Counted from the first letter of the stretch, positions 35,367 to 43,781 are shown. The stretch is DNA of 64,000 nt from JAAYCI01 sp964369525 (GCA_964369525.1 CAYJEW010000004.1:1-64000), one strand, 5' to 3'. Numbers and translations: made by a program. The notes: generated by a model from the sequence alone, not told the origin.

Positions 35367-36224
35367 CTACTGCCCAAACATCGACATCTGCCCATACGGT
35401 AGCTCAAATTGCTGCACATAGCCAAAAATCTGCTTTTGGGTGTACATCATTCCATTTTTATCGCAAAAATCTTTTATCATGCGGCTTATCTTTGCGCTGC
35501 TTGGGCTACTTATCCCATATGCAGAACCATATTTTTTCATATACTCTTTTTTCAGCCCGGGGAAGTGCTCGTCCAGCTTTTTGTAGTAGTACTCCCTGTT
35601 TCCATACCTAAGCGTCATACCTGCGCCAAAACTCAGCACGCCCTTAACCCCTGCATCCCCGCAGTATTCCAAAATCCCCTGCACATTCTCCGGCGTATCG
35701 TTTATAAACGGAAGCATGGGCGTAAACCACACAATAGTTGGTATTCCGGCTTTTTGTAGCTCCTTAAGTACCTCAAACCGCCGCCTTGTGCCGGCCACAT
35801 TCGGCTCAATCAGGCTACACAGCCGCTCGTCAAACGTTGTCATCGTCATCTGCACAACACATCTTGCCTTTCTATTTATCCGCTGCAGCAGCTCAGTATC
35901 CCGCAAAATCAAATCCGACTTTGTTAAAACCGCAACCCCAAACCCATACTTTTCAATTACCTCAAGGCATTTTTTTGTATTTTCAAGCTCTTTTTCCAGC
36001 GGCAGATATGGGTCGGTCATAGCGCCTGTTGTAATCATGCACGGCTGCCGCCTGCGCCCCAGCTCTTTTTCTATAAGCTGCGGCGCATTTACTTTAACCT
36101 CTATATCCTCAAAGTCATACGTCTTGCCGTATACCTCGCTGCGGCTGTCGCAATATATGCAGCCGTGGGTGCAGCCACGGTAGATATTCATATTGTTTTT
36201 TGCCGACACCAGGCTTTTAGCCAC
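35367..36224 (-). CDS. SPL-family radical SAM protein
   Basis: A 285-aa radical SAM enzyme of the spore-photoproduct-lyase-like family. The iron-sulfur motif is CTHGCIYC (Cx3Cx2C) in NIYRGCTHGCIYCDSRS, followed by ITTGAMTDPYLPLEKE, VLTKSDLILRD and VWFTPMLPFINDT. This group lacks an assigned reaction; true SPL activity is not implied. The GTG at 36224 is the first conventional start but has a poor ribosome site. An ATT four codons upstream (36234-36236) lies six bases after a perfect GGAGGGG and would give the family-like start MKEIVAKSLVS. It follows tRNA-Tyr and its terminator on the same strand. Confidence 0.88.
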   Translation of the reverse strand: MAKSLVSAKNNMNIYRGCTHGCIYCDSRSEVYGKTYDFEDIEVKVNAPQLIEKELGRRRQPCMITTGAMTDPYLPLEKELENTKKCLEVIEKYGFGVAVLTKSDLILRDTELLQRINRKARCVVQMTMTTFDERLCSLIEPNVAGTRRRFEVLKELQKAGIPTIVWFTPMLPFINDTPENVQGILEYCGDAGVKGVLSFGAGMTLRYGNREYYYKKLDEHFPGLKKEYMKKYGSAYGISSPSSAKISRMIKDFCDKNGMMYTQKQIFGYVQQFELPYGQMSMFGQ

Positions 36225-36292
36225 TATCTCTTTAATACTGCACCCCTCCTTGTTTTATGCGCATCTTTACACCGCTTTTTGCCACAATAAAA

Positions 36293-36324
36293 AAAGCAAC
36301 CCGCCTAATATAGGCAGGTTGCTT
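36293..36324 (-). terminator. Terminator of tRNA-Tyr
   Basis: On the minus strand the tRNA CCA end runs into AAGCAACCTGCC-TATATTA-GGCGGGTTGCTT, followed by a T-run: a rho-independent terminator directly after the tRNA. Confidence 0.9.
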
Positions 36325-36409
36325 TGGTGGGAGAAGGTGGATTCGAACCACCGAAGCGAAACGCAACAGATTTACAGTCTGCCCCCTTTGGCCACTCGGG
36401 AATTCTCCC
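36325..36409 (-). tRNA. tRNA-Tyr (GUA)
   Basis: An 85-base tRNA with encoded CCA. The acceptor stem pairs GGGAGAA with TTCTCCC. The anticodon loop reads CTGTAAATC, giving anticodon GUA. The long variable arm is as expected for a class II bacterial tRNA-Tyr. The T-arm GGTTCGAACC is complete. Confidence 0.97.
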
Positions 36410-36422
36410 ACAACGCTTTGTT

Positions 36423-36451
36423 ATTATATCAGATACCCCCCTTTATTGCAA
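36423..36451 (-). promoter_or_regulatory. Promoter of tRNA-Tyr
   Basis: On the minus strand TTGCAA (36446-36451), a 17-base spacer and a perfect TATAAT (36423-36428), starting RNA about seven bases before the mature tRNA end. Confidence 0.8.
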
Positions 36452-36629
36452 GCCTATGTTACAAACTTTTTGCATTCCTGCTTTATTTAAAAAACATACA
36501 CCCCCTAACGCCTCATGCTATCCGCCTAAACTGCCCCCTCTCCCTTCGCTTTGCCATGCACCTGCAGGCCTCTTATTGGGGTAAGCAATAATATAAATTA
36601 AATCCCATATTTTGTTCGGCCAAAAATAA

Positions 36630-36655
36630 GCGGCCGCAGCTCTCGCTGCAGCCGC
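36630..36655 (-). terminator. Terminator of the M3 peptidase gene
   Basis: An 11-base stem with one mismatch (GCGGC.GCAGC type) around a TCTC loop; on the minus strand it is followed by TTATTTTTGG. Confidence 0.75.
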
Positions 36656-36679
36656 ACCTTAACCGCTCTTATCTTCTGG

Positions 36680-38422
36680 CTACTTGTTACTTTGTAAAAA
36701 TGTTTCCTCGTAGTAGCCCGCAACCTCCTGCATAACCTCCACGTCGTGCACCTGCTGCAATCCTACCGATTCCAGCAACGTACCAAACGACTGGTTTTGG
36801 TCGGCCCTTATCATATCCATGTATATCTCCACGCCCATGTCCCAGTCCTGCTGGCTCTCGGCCCAAATCTGCAACGCCGCCATAGCGCTTGTAACATAGC
36901 TTATGGTGTAAAACGGCGCATCAAATATATGCGTTACCTCAAACCAGCTGTTGTCGGCACCGTACTGGTCGGCAAACACCGCCCACCCAAGGCCATACTC
37001 TTCCAGCAGCTCGGCATACAGCCGCCCTATAATAACCGCATCAAATGTTTTCAGCTCGTACACCCTAAGCTGAAACTCCTCCAGCAAGCTTTGATACACA
37101 AGCGCCCCTGTTCCAAAATCGGCCAGGTTATTTCTAATAGCCATATCCCCGGCATCGGTAAACTCATCCACATACTCATGTGTAAGTAGCTCCAGCGCCT
37201 GCGAGTAGGTTTCTGCCACGTCCAGGTTTTGCACAACGCTTGTGTCATACCGCAGCCAGTAGTCATAAAAATGCCCAAACTCGTGTATCATCGTCGAGGT
37301 AGACGAAAAAGAATCATCCCAGTTCATATACATAAACGGCGCGTCATACCCCGATATCTCGGTACAAAAAGCAATTCCGCTTTGCTTGGAGCTCAGGCTC
37401 TCCATGTCGTGCAGGTCGTACTGCACCATGTAGTCCCACGCCTCGGTAAGCTCTGGGTCAATTTCGCCCAGCACCTGCGGCATACTTTCCATGGTGGCTT
37501 CTAAATCAGCAGGCACATAGTAGCCCGAGTTATCATATATATCGTCCACCATAGGCACAATATACTGCTTCACATTTTCTATCAGCTGCATAGCGTCGCT
37601 CGGTGTGTAGTCGCGGCTGTAAGATAGGTAGTAATACTCTGCCGCAGAGCCAAAGCCCAGCTCATACGCTATGGTCTTGTCCAGCTCCACAATTCTTGCA
37701 TAAATCTCCACAAACACATCTACGCTATCATTGTAATACTGCTCATACAACTGCATGCGCAGCGCGCCCGAGTCCACCTCGTATATATCGTCTATCGTAT
37801 ACTCTATCCCGTCGTGCTCCACCGTAAGGCCGGCCAAAAGCTCGTTGTAGTCGGCGTTCAGCTCACTGCGCTCGCGCTTATATTCCGCCACAGCCTCACT
37901 ATTTAGCAAAAGGCTGTTTTGAATATCGGCAAACACATACTCGCCCACCTCTTGGCGATACTCCTCCGCATACGGCCCTGTTATAATTATCTCGTTAAAA
38001 TCGCTTATCAAAAGCGAAATATCCACCCAGCCCTCTTCCAAAATGCGGAACTCTTCCTGAAAAAATATATCATCTATATCATGATACTTCTTTAGCATGG
38101 CCAGCGTGTACATAGTGTCGTACCCCTCCACCAGCTCTCCCAGCTCGTCGTCATACTCCATCACCTGCGCAAAGCTATCCGCCTCACTCACCAATGCGCT
38201 AAGCTCTTCTATGCGCGCACTAATAGCGCCTATATCTGGGCGCTTGTACTCCATATCGCTGTAGCTTATGGTGCGCCGCTCGGCGCTTTCTTCTGCACCA
38301 AAATCAAACGGTAGCCTGTCGGCAAATGGTATCACCTCGGCAAGCATCTGCTCAAAATCACAACCCACCATGGTCATGCACACGCATAAAATAAGCGCAA
38401 GTGCAGTTGTTAGTTTTTTCAT
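36680..38422 (-). CDS. M3-family oligoendopeptidase (PepF-like), predicted lipoprotein
   Basis: A 580-aa peptidase of the thimet/PepF family. The zinc motif HEFGH is in STMIHEFGHFYDYWL, with the third ligand region in AETYSQALELLTHEY about 25 residues on. The C-terminal FYTISYVTSAMAALQIW is typical for PepF. Unusually for a mostly cytoplasmic family, the N-terminus is a lipoprotein signal (MKKLTTALALILCVCM, lipobox MVGC), so it should work on the outer face of the membrane, perhaps making peptides for the dpp importer (inference). ATG at 38422 with GGAGGT upstream is preferred over the longer open frame. Confidence 0.9.
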   Translation of the reverse strand: MKKLTTALALILCVCMTMVGCDFEQMLAEVIPFADRLPFDFGAEESAERRTISYSDMEYKRPDIGAISARIEELSALVSEADSFAQVMEYDDELGELVEGYDTMYTLAMLKKYHDIDDIFFQEEFRILEEGWVDISLLISDFNEIIITGPYAEEYRQEVGEYVFADIQNSLLLNSEAVAEYKRERSELNADYNELLAGLTVEHDGIEYTIDDIYEVDSGALRMQLYEQYYNDSVDVFVEIYARIVELDKTIAYELGFGSAAEYYYLSYSRDYTPSDAMQLIENVKQYIVPMVDDIYDNSGYYVPADLEATMESMPQVLGEIDPELTEAWDYMVQYDLHDMESLSSKQSGIAFCTEISGYDAPFMYMNWDDSFSSTSTMIHEFGHFYDYWLRYDTSVVQNLDVAETYSQALELLTHEYVDEFTDAGDMAIRNNLADFGTGALVYQSLLEEFQLRVYELKTFDAVIIGRLYAELLEEYGLGWAVFADQYGADNSWFEVTHIFDAPFYTISYVTSAMAALQIWAESQQDWDMGVEIYMDMIRADQNQSFGTLLESVGLQQVHDVEVMQEVAGYYEETFLQSNK

Positions 38423-38564
38423 ATAATCTATACCTCCGTTGTGTCCAAGACGGCAAAAACCCTCCGCCAAATCTATATAAAATAAATCAAAGCCAATTTT
38501 TTATTTAGCCAAAACCAAAGCCGCTGCGCCCTGCTATAGCGCCTTCATTCGGCCCTCACCCCAC

Positions 38565-39422
38565 CTATGGCCATAAAGCCTCTTCAAGGCGAATATACGC
38601 CTCTAAATCCAGCTGCTCTGCTCGAGCATTCTCCAAAAGCCCTACCTTTTGCAGCGCCGCTGCCAGCTGTTCTTTTGGTAGCCCTACGCCTGCCAAAATT
38701 GCATTTTGCAGTGTTTTGCGCCGCTGGCCAAATGCCGCTTTTATAAGGCTAAACATCCGCTTTTCCCTTTGCGGTTGCGCTGCCAGCGGCGGCGGCTTTC
38801 GCAATTGCAGGTGTATCACCGCGCTTTTCACCTTCGGCGGCGGCATAAAGCTGCCCGCACTAACCGAAAAAGCATACCTTGCCTGCGAATAGTAGCTAAC
38901 CGCATAGGTAATAGCCCCCGCCTGCCTTGTTCCCGTAGGTGCTGTTATGCGCTCTGCCGCTTCTTTTTGCACCATAACGGTAATAGAATCTATGCAAAGC
39001 CCCTCTTCCAGTAGCCGCATTAGTATAGGGCTTGTAATGTTATACGGCAGGTTTGCACACACATGTACAGGCCCCTCAAAATGCTCTGCTATCAGCTGCG
39101 CAAGGTCTACCTTAAGCGCGTCCCCCTGCACAACCTCCACATTCTGTACGCCCTGCAGCGTCTCGCTAAGCACAGGCATCAGCCTCGGGTCCACCTCCAG
39201 CGCAACAACCTTTTTTGCGCGCGCTGCCAGCTCCTGCGTAAGCGTGCCAAACCCAGGGCCAATCTCCAGCACATTGCTCTGCGCGTCTATCTGCGCCACA
39301 TCGCATAGCTTTGGGCATATTCCTGGGTTTGTTAAAAAATTCTGGCCAAACCCCTTTGCCATTGAAAAGCCATGCTTTTTACACAAAGCTTGAATAACCG
39401 AACGGTCGGTTAAGCGATACAC
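38565..39422 (-). CDS. rsmA: 16S rRNA (adenine(1518)-N6/adenine(1519)-N6)-dimethyltransferase
   Basis: A 285-aa KsgA/RsmA enzyme that dimethylates two adenines in helix 45 of 16S rRNA. Motifs: FGQNFLTNPGI, the SAM site VLEIGPGFGTLTQEL, VVALEVDPRL, the VQGDALKVD acidic motif and the catalytic NLPYNITSPI. The start is GTG at 39422 with GGGAGG seven bases upstream. It is divergent from recG. Confidence 0.96.
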   Translation of the reverse strand: MYRLTDRSVIQALCKKHGFSMAKGFGQNFLTNPGICPKLCDVAQIDAQSNVLEIGPGFGTLTQELAARAKKVVALEVDPRLMPVLSETLQGVQNVEVVQGDALKVDLAQLIAEHFEGPVHVCANLPYNITSPILMRLLEEGLCIDSITVMVQKEAAERITAPTGTRQAGAITYAVSYYSQARYAFSVSAGSFMPPPKVKSAVIHLQLRKPPPLAAQPQREKRMFSLIKAAFGQRRKTLQNAILAGVGLPKEQLAAALQKVGLLENARAEQLDLEAYIRLEEALWP

Positions 39423-39489
39423 CGGCGTGCCTCCCTATTTTTTCGCATTGTATATACTATATCATGTTGTAGCCACAATTTCCACATTG

Positions 39490-39518
39490 TTGCACAGCAG
39501 CGCCCCGCTCGCTATACT
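39490..39518 (+). promoter_or_regulatory. Promoter of recG
   Basis: TTGCAC (39490-39495), a 17-base spacer, TATACT (39513-39518). Confidence 0.75.
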
Positions 39519-39550
39519 GTAATTAAGAACATAAAAAGGGGGTGTATGCC

Positions 39551-41596
39551 ATGCAGTGGGGCGATAACATTCAGTTTCTTAAAGGCGTAGGGCCTCAGCG
39601 TGCAAAGCAGTTCGAAAAACTCGGCGTGTCCACAGCAGGCGACCTTTTGCGCCTTTTCCCCCGCACCTATATAGACTACTCAAACCCCACCCCCATCTCC
39701 GCCGCGCCGTTCGACGCTCCCTGCGTTGTGCAGGCCGAAATACTCGCCAAGCACGCAGGCGTGCGGGTTAGCGGCGGGCGCACCATCTTTAAGGTAGACG
39801 CCGCCGACGCCACAGCCTCGCTCGAGATTGTTTTTTTCAATAATCCCTACGGCGTAAAAAAATTAGAGGTCGGCCAAAGCTACCGCTTTTACGGCAAGCT
39901 TGGCGGCGGCTTTTCCTCGCGTAGCCTAATCTCGCCCGTTTTTATAGCCGCAAACGCCGCCGCGCCGCTAACCGCCGTATATCCTTTAACCGAAGGCCTC
40001 AGCAACTATGCCGTCTCTCGCTGTGTGGCCTCTGCACTAGAGCAGGTAACCGCCCTGCCAGAGCCTCTGCCAAAAGAGCTTTTGCAGCTCCACAAAATGC
40101 CCGATATAAAAACCGCGCTCTCGGCCATTCACCTACCCACCAGCCAAAGCGATGCCACCGCCGCGCGCCGCCGCTTTATTTTTGAAGAGCTTTTCTGCCT
40201 GCAACTCGGCATGCTTTTACTTCGCGGGCGCAATACTGCCGCCGCAGGCGCCCCCATGAAAGCGATAGACCTAGGGCCTTTTGTGCGCTCGCTGCCCTTC
40301 ACCTACACAAACGCTCAGGCCAAAGCCGCGCAAGAAATATGCGCCGACATGTGCGCCCCCACCCCCGCAAACCGCCTTTTGCAGGGCGATGTTGGCAGCG
40401 GCAAAACCGCCGTTGCCGCCGCAGGCATATACACCGCCGCCAAAAACGGCTACCAAAGCGTGCTCATGGCACCCACAGAAATCCTTGCAAAACAACATGC
40501 CGAAACACTGCAAAAACTTTTTGCCCCGCACGGCATCTCGGTAGCTCTGCTAACAGGTAGCGTAAAAGGCAAGGCCCGCACCGCTGTTTTAAAAGCCATT
40601 GCCGGCGGCGAGGCCACTCTGGTGGTTGGCACCCACGCCGTACTTAGCGAGCCTGTGCAGTTTGCAAAACTCGGCTTTGCGGTAACCGACGAACAACACC
40701 GCTTTGGTGTACGCCAGCGCGGCCTGCTGGCAGGCAAAGCCACCCGCCCACACCTGCTGGTAATGAGCGCCACCCCCATCCCTCGCACACTGGCGCTGCT
40801 TATGTTTGGCGATCTCGACATTAGCATAATAAACGAGCTTCCCCCGGGCCGCACCCCTGTAAAAACCCGCATAGTCCCCGTCGAAAAACGGGCCGACATG
40901 TTCGGCTTTTTAAAGCAGCAGGTCAAAGAGGGCCGCCAGGTATACATCGTATGCCCGCTTATAGACGAAAACCCAGACGAAGCCTCCTCTGCGGCCGAGC
41001 TACAAGCAGCCACACAGTATGCCCGGCAGATAGCCACCCCGCTTTTGCCCGGCGTAAACGTAGGGCTTATGCACGGCAAACTCAAAGCCGCCGAAAAGGC
41101 CGAGATAATGCGCGCTTTTAAAGAACGCGAGATAGACGTGCTGGTTTCCACCACCGTTATCGAGGTAGGCGTAGACGTACCAAACGCCTCGGTAATGGTA
41201 GTTGAAGACGCCGAGCGCTATGGCCTTTCGGCACTGCACCAACTGCGAGGGCGGGTGGGGCGCGGCTCTGCCGAAAGCTGGTGCTTTTTGGTGTCCGGCC
41301 ACACAGGCAGCGCCGCCCAGCAGCGCCTGCAATACCTGTGTACCACCCAAGACGGCTTTGCCGTAGCTAGGTACGACCTTGAAACTCGCGGCCCGGGCGA
41401 CTTTTTCGGTAGCCGCCAGCACGGCCTGCCCACCCTGCGCATAGCCAGCCTTTCGGCCGATTCCGAAACGCTGCAAGCCGCGCAACAACAGGCCACCGCC
41501 ACCCTTAAGCAAGACCCCAAACTCCAGCTCCCACAACACACCGCCCTCGCCGAAGAGGTTGTGCGCCTTTTCCAAAACAGCGCTGTGATGAACTAA
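39551..41596 (+). CDS. recG: ATP-dependent DNA helicase RecG
   Basis: A 681-aa superfamily 2 helicase that remodels stalled forks and branched DNA. The N-terminal wedge domain (about residues 1-200) includes FLKGVGPQRAKQFEKLGV. The helicase part has Walker A GDVGSGKTAVA, the DEQH box (DEQHRFGVRQR), motif III SATPIPRTLAL, VCPLIDENPD, and ATTVIEVGVDVPNA-like motif V (STTVIEVGVDVPNAS) with QLRGRVGRG. ATG at 39551 fits the AAGGGGG ribosome site better than the in-frame GTG at 39542. Confidence 0.96.
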   Translation: MQWGDNIQFLKGVGPQRAKQFEKLGVSTAGDLLRLFPRTYIDYSNPTPISAAPFDAPCVVQAEILAKHAGVRVSGGRTIFKVDAADATASLEIVFFNNPYGVKKLEVGQSYRFYGKLGGGFSSRSLISPVFIAANAAAPLTAVYPLTEGLSNYAVSRCVASALEQVTALPEPLPKELLQLHKMPDIKTALSAIHLPTSQSDATAARRRFIFEELFCLQLGMLLLRGRNTAAAGAPMKAIDLGPFVRSLPFTYTNAQAKAAQEICADMCAPTPANRLLQGDVGSGKTAVAAAGIYTAAKNGYQSVLMAPTEILAKQHAETLQKLFAPHGISVALLTGSVKGKARTAVLKAIAGGEATLVVGTHAVLSEPVQFAKLGFAVTDEQHRFGVRQRGLLAGKATRPHLLVMSATPIPRTLALLMFGDLDISIINELPPGRTPVKTRIVPVEKRADMFGFLKQQVKEGRQVYIVCPLIDENPDEASSAAELQAATQYARQIATPLLPGVNVGLMHGKLKAAEKAEIMRAFKEREIDVLVSTTVIEVGVDVPNASVMVVEDAERYGLSALHQLRGRVGRGSAESWCFLVSGHTGSAAQQRLQYLCTTQDGFAVARYDLETRGPGDFFGSRQHGLPTLRIASLSADSETLQAAQQQATATLKQDPKLQLPQHTALAEEVVRLFQNSAVMN

Positions 41597-41687
41597 ATTT
41601 CCACCGCGCCGCCGCCTTACCCCCCCCTGCGATACCATAGCTTTTACCCACCGCCGTATCACACCCACACAAAAAAGCGAGGACATA

Positions 41688-41855
41688 ATGAAAACTCCCC
41701 CTTTTCGCAAGCCCCTATTCAGTAAATTCACAATCGCAAAATTAGCTATTCGCATCATCGGCCCGCTGCGCATCCTTGCGCTTATTTTAGGCGCATGCAT
41801 CGGCTTTTTGCTTGGAATGCACGCCACAAAAAAACAATACGGCATTCCCGAGTAG
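41688..41855 (+). CDS. Small membrane protein, 55 aa, unknown
   Basis: An ATG with GCGAGGA five bases upstream opens a 55-codon frame. It has a basic start (MKTPPFRKPLFSKF), one strong membrane helix (ILALILGACIGFLLGM) and a short polar tail ending KKQYGIPE. It lies 91 bases after recG on the same strand and before the inverted-repeat element, whose far side carries a terminator. The good ribosome site and membrane helix support a real gene, but I know of no named homologue. Confidence 0.6.
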   Translation: MKTPPFRKPLFSKFTIAKLAIRIIGPLRILALILGACIGFLLGMHATKKQYGIPE

Positions 41856-41870
41856 CCACCCCCTTTACCT

Positions 41871-42147
41871 TAAGCGTTAGGGAATAAAACGAACCCGTTT
41901 TTTATTTAGCCAAAAGCCCAAAAACTGCGTCAGTGCGCCTCAGCAAGGCGCAAGCCTTACAGCGCCGCACTTTCTTATTTTAGAACTTTTGGCGGTATAA
42001 AAAATTTGCAAAACCTACCACCTGCAAATTTTTGCGGTAGATAAGGCAGACGAGCTAGTAATACTTGGTGTATTGCGAGTGAGGATAACGCAATATCCCA
42101 CGAAAATTGGCCGTGGTAGGCGTGGTTCGTTTACTCCCTAACGCTTA
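41871..42147. mobile_element. MITE-like element, 277 bp, with terminal inverted repeats
   Basis: The ends TAAGCGTTAGGGAATAAAAC (left, arm to 41895) and TAAGCGTTAGGGAGTAAACG (right, read inward on the minus strand, arm from 42124) match at 23 of about 25 positions with one gap. The outermost TA on each side would fit a TA target duplication as made by IS630/Tc1-mariner-type elements. No transposase gene is inside. The interior has further hairpins (AAAAATTTGCA-N12-TGCAAATTTTT; TATTGCG-N11-CGCAATA). Confidence 0.65.
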
Positions 42148-42174
42148 GGCAGCGCAGTAGCGCCGCCTTTTTTT
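42148..42174 (+). terminator. Terminator downstream of the inverted-repeat element
   Basis: GGCAGCGC-AGTA-GCGCCGCC stem with one A-C mismatch followed by seven T. It probably ended the recG-small-protein transcript before the element separated them. Confidence 0.8.
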
Positions 42175-42224
42175 ATTCCATCTTTTTCCAAAAAATACAC
42201 CCCATTTTATATCCGTACTTCTTC

Positions 42225-42253
42225 TTGTTTTGACAAGCAATATGCGGTATAAT
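42225..42253 (+). promoter_or_regulatory. Promoter of the BadF-type kinase gene
   Basis: TTGTTT (42225-42230), a 17-base spacer and a perfect TATAAT (42248-42253). The leader of about 108 bases holds a CTACAT-N11-ATGTAG inverted repeat. Confidence 0.65.
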
Positions 42254-42367
42254 ATATCCAAAATATTGTATAATGCTCTACATGTACCCACAATATGTAG
42301 CAATTTGTCGCCCGTACGGTGTTTCCAAAAAAACCGTGCAAAACCCTGCGAAAGGAGGCCTTTGCGG

Positions 42368-43315
42368 ATGGACTATATCCTTGGCATGTCCGGCTCCGAC
42401 AATACCACCACCGTAAATATAGCCTCCATCACAGGCGTTGTGCTACAGCACTTCACCGTTGGGCCCATCAGCCTGCACTTTGCCGACGAACAAACGGTTA
42501 CACACAACCTTGCCGAAGCTTTTGTTATGGCCCAAATGGCGGGCTACCCTGTGCGCAGTTGCAAGCAGGTGTGCCTTGGCATTGCAGGCATGCCCACAAA
42601 CATCTCCGCTCTGCCCACCCCACACGTATCGGCGCTTCGCGACGTTGTACGCCGCTGCGGCTACATGGGCGACACCATGCTGCTCTGCAACGAGCAGATA
42701 GCCCTTGCAGGCGCCCTAAGCGGCAAAAAAGGCGCCATACTGCTCGCAGATAACACCTCTGCGTGCTTTGGCCAAAACACCGCCGGTGCACACCACCGCA
42801 CAGGCGGCCTTGGCACCCTTGCCGACGACGACGGTAGCGCCTACGCCATAGGCCGCGAGGTTCTGCGTGCTGTAGCCCGTGCAAGCGATGGCCGCGGTAA
42901 GCCCACCCAGCTCACCACACACATCTACCGCAAGTTTCGCCTGCCCAGCGCTACCGAGCTTGCCCGCCTTATGCGCAGCGCTACAATCTCCCACGACGAA
43001 ATCTGCTCGCTGGCCGACCTTCTTCCGCTAGCCTGCGGGGCTAAAGACCCGGTAGCCCTCAATATTGTAAGCACTACCTCAGCCCAGCTGGCCAGCCTTG
43101 TTGCGCCGGTTGTCACACGCCTTCGGCTGCAGCAGGGTGTACTGGCGGTGGCAGGCAAGGTGCTACTAAACGACGCCTACATCGGCATTGCCTTCAAAAA
43201 AACCATGGCAGAGCAGTTCCCGGAGCTTTCCTGCGTGCCCCCTCTTAGCGACAGCGCCGCAGGCGCCGTACTTTTAGCCAAAGAGCGGCTGGCTCTGCGT
43301 GGCTACCCGTCCTAA
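42368..43315 (+). CDS. BadF/BadG/BcrA/BcrD-type ATPase, N-acetylglucosamine kinase-like
   Basis: A 315-aa member of the ASKHA (actin/hexokinase) fold. Motifs: an N-terminal phosphate loop-like GMSGSDNTTTVNIAS, GIAGMP, the glycine-rich RTGGLGTLADDDGSAYAIGR characteristic of BadF-type kinases, then RASDGRGKP and a final DSAAGAVLLA. Related proteins phosphorylate N-acetylglucosamine or similar sugars; others activate CoA dehydratases through a cysteine-bound cluster, for which no cluster motif is evident here. ATG at 42368 has AAAGGAGG upstream. It stands alone between a promoter and a terminator. Confidence 0.8.
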   Translation: MDYILGMSGSDNTTTVNIASITGVVLQHFTVGPISLHFADEQTVTHNLAEAFVMAQMAGYPVRSCKQVCLGIAGMPTNISALPTPHVSALRDVVRRCGYMGDTMLLCNEQIALAGALSGKKGAILLADNTSACFGQNTAGAHHRTGGLGTLADDDGSAYAIGREVLRAVARASDGRGKPTQLTTHIYRKFRLPSATELARLMRSATISHDEICSLADLLPLACGAKDPVALNIVSTTSAQLASLVAPVVTRLRLQQGVLAVAGKVLLNDAYIGIAFKKTMAEQFPELSCVPPLSDSAAGAVLLAKERLALRGYPS

Positions 43316-43394
43316 AGCGTCGGCCACTTTCCCACCCCGGCTACATAAGGCGTATTCACGCCCGCGCCACTTTAAAGCCTAAACCCCATACACT

Positions 43395-43426
43395 AAAAGC
43401 GGCGGCCAACACAGGCTGCCGCTTTT
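43395..43426 (+). terminator. Terminator of the BadF-type kinase gene
   Basis: AAAAGCGGC-N14-GCCGCTTTT, nine pairs with further inner pairing. Confidence 0.75.
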
Positions 43427-43450
43427 ACAACACTTTAAATGGAGGCCCGC

Positions 43451-43738
43451 ATGACATTCGAACAAGCAATCTACCACTGGGTAGCGCAAATACCCCGCGG
43501 CTATGTTGCCACCTACGGCCAGCTGGCCTTTTTAGCAGGCGGGCCGCGCCTAGCACGCAAAGCCGGCAAGGCTATGTCCCAAGCCCCGCCGCACATTCCC
43601 TCCCACCGTGTTGTCAATAGTACAGGGCGCACCGTTCCTTTCTGGCCACAGCAGCGCCAGCTTTTGCAAGCCGAGGGCGTGCAGTTTACCCAAAGCGGCC
43701 GTGTAGATATGCGCCGCCATCGCTGGCAACCGCTGTAA
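43451..43738 (+). CDS. Alkyltransferase-like protein (ATL), MGMT homologue without catalytic cysteine
   Basis: A 95-aa protein covering the DNA-binding domain of O6-alkylguanine-DNA alkyltransferase. It has the base-flipping region IPRGYVATYGQLAFLAG, an arginine-finger helix (PRLARKAGKAM) and the active-site loop as IPSHRVVN. In MGMT this is PCHRV; here residue 51 is Ser (TCC at 43601-43603). Family knowledge: ATL proteins with Trp or Ala at this position bind alkylated guanine and hand it to nucleotide excision repair. ATG at 43451, five bases after GGAGG, is preferred over one at 43439 that overlaps that site. Confidence 0.87.
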   Translation: MTFEQAIYHWVAQIPRGYVATYGQLAFLAGGPRLARKAGKAMSQAPPHIPSHRVVNSTGRTVPFWPQQRQLLQAEGVQFTQSGRVDMRRHRWQPL

Positions 43739-43781
43739 CCCCCGCTTTTTTTTGCGCTAGCTTTATTACACACCAAAAACC

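Noticed and set aside
41871..42174. CRISPR array or tRNA-like structure
   Set aside because: There is one pair of inverted terminal repeats, no spaced direct repeats and no tRNA signatures. No CRISPR-like array was seen anywhere in the window.
42230..42367. Longer N-terminus of the BadF-type kinase
   Set aside because: It would cover the promoter -10 box and leader; AAAGGAGG supports the ATG at 42368.
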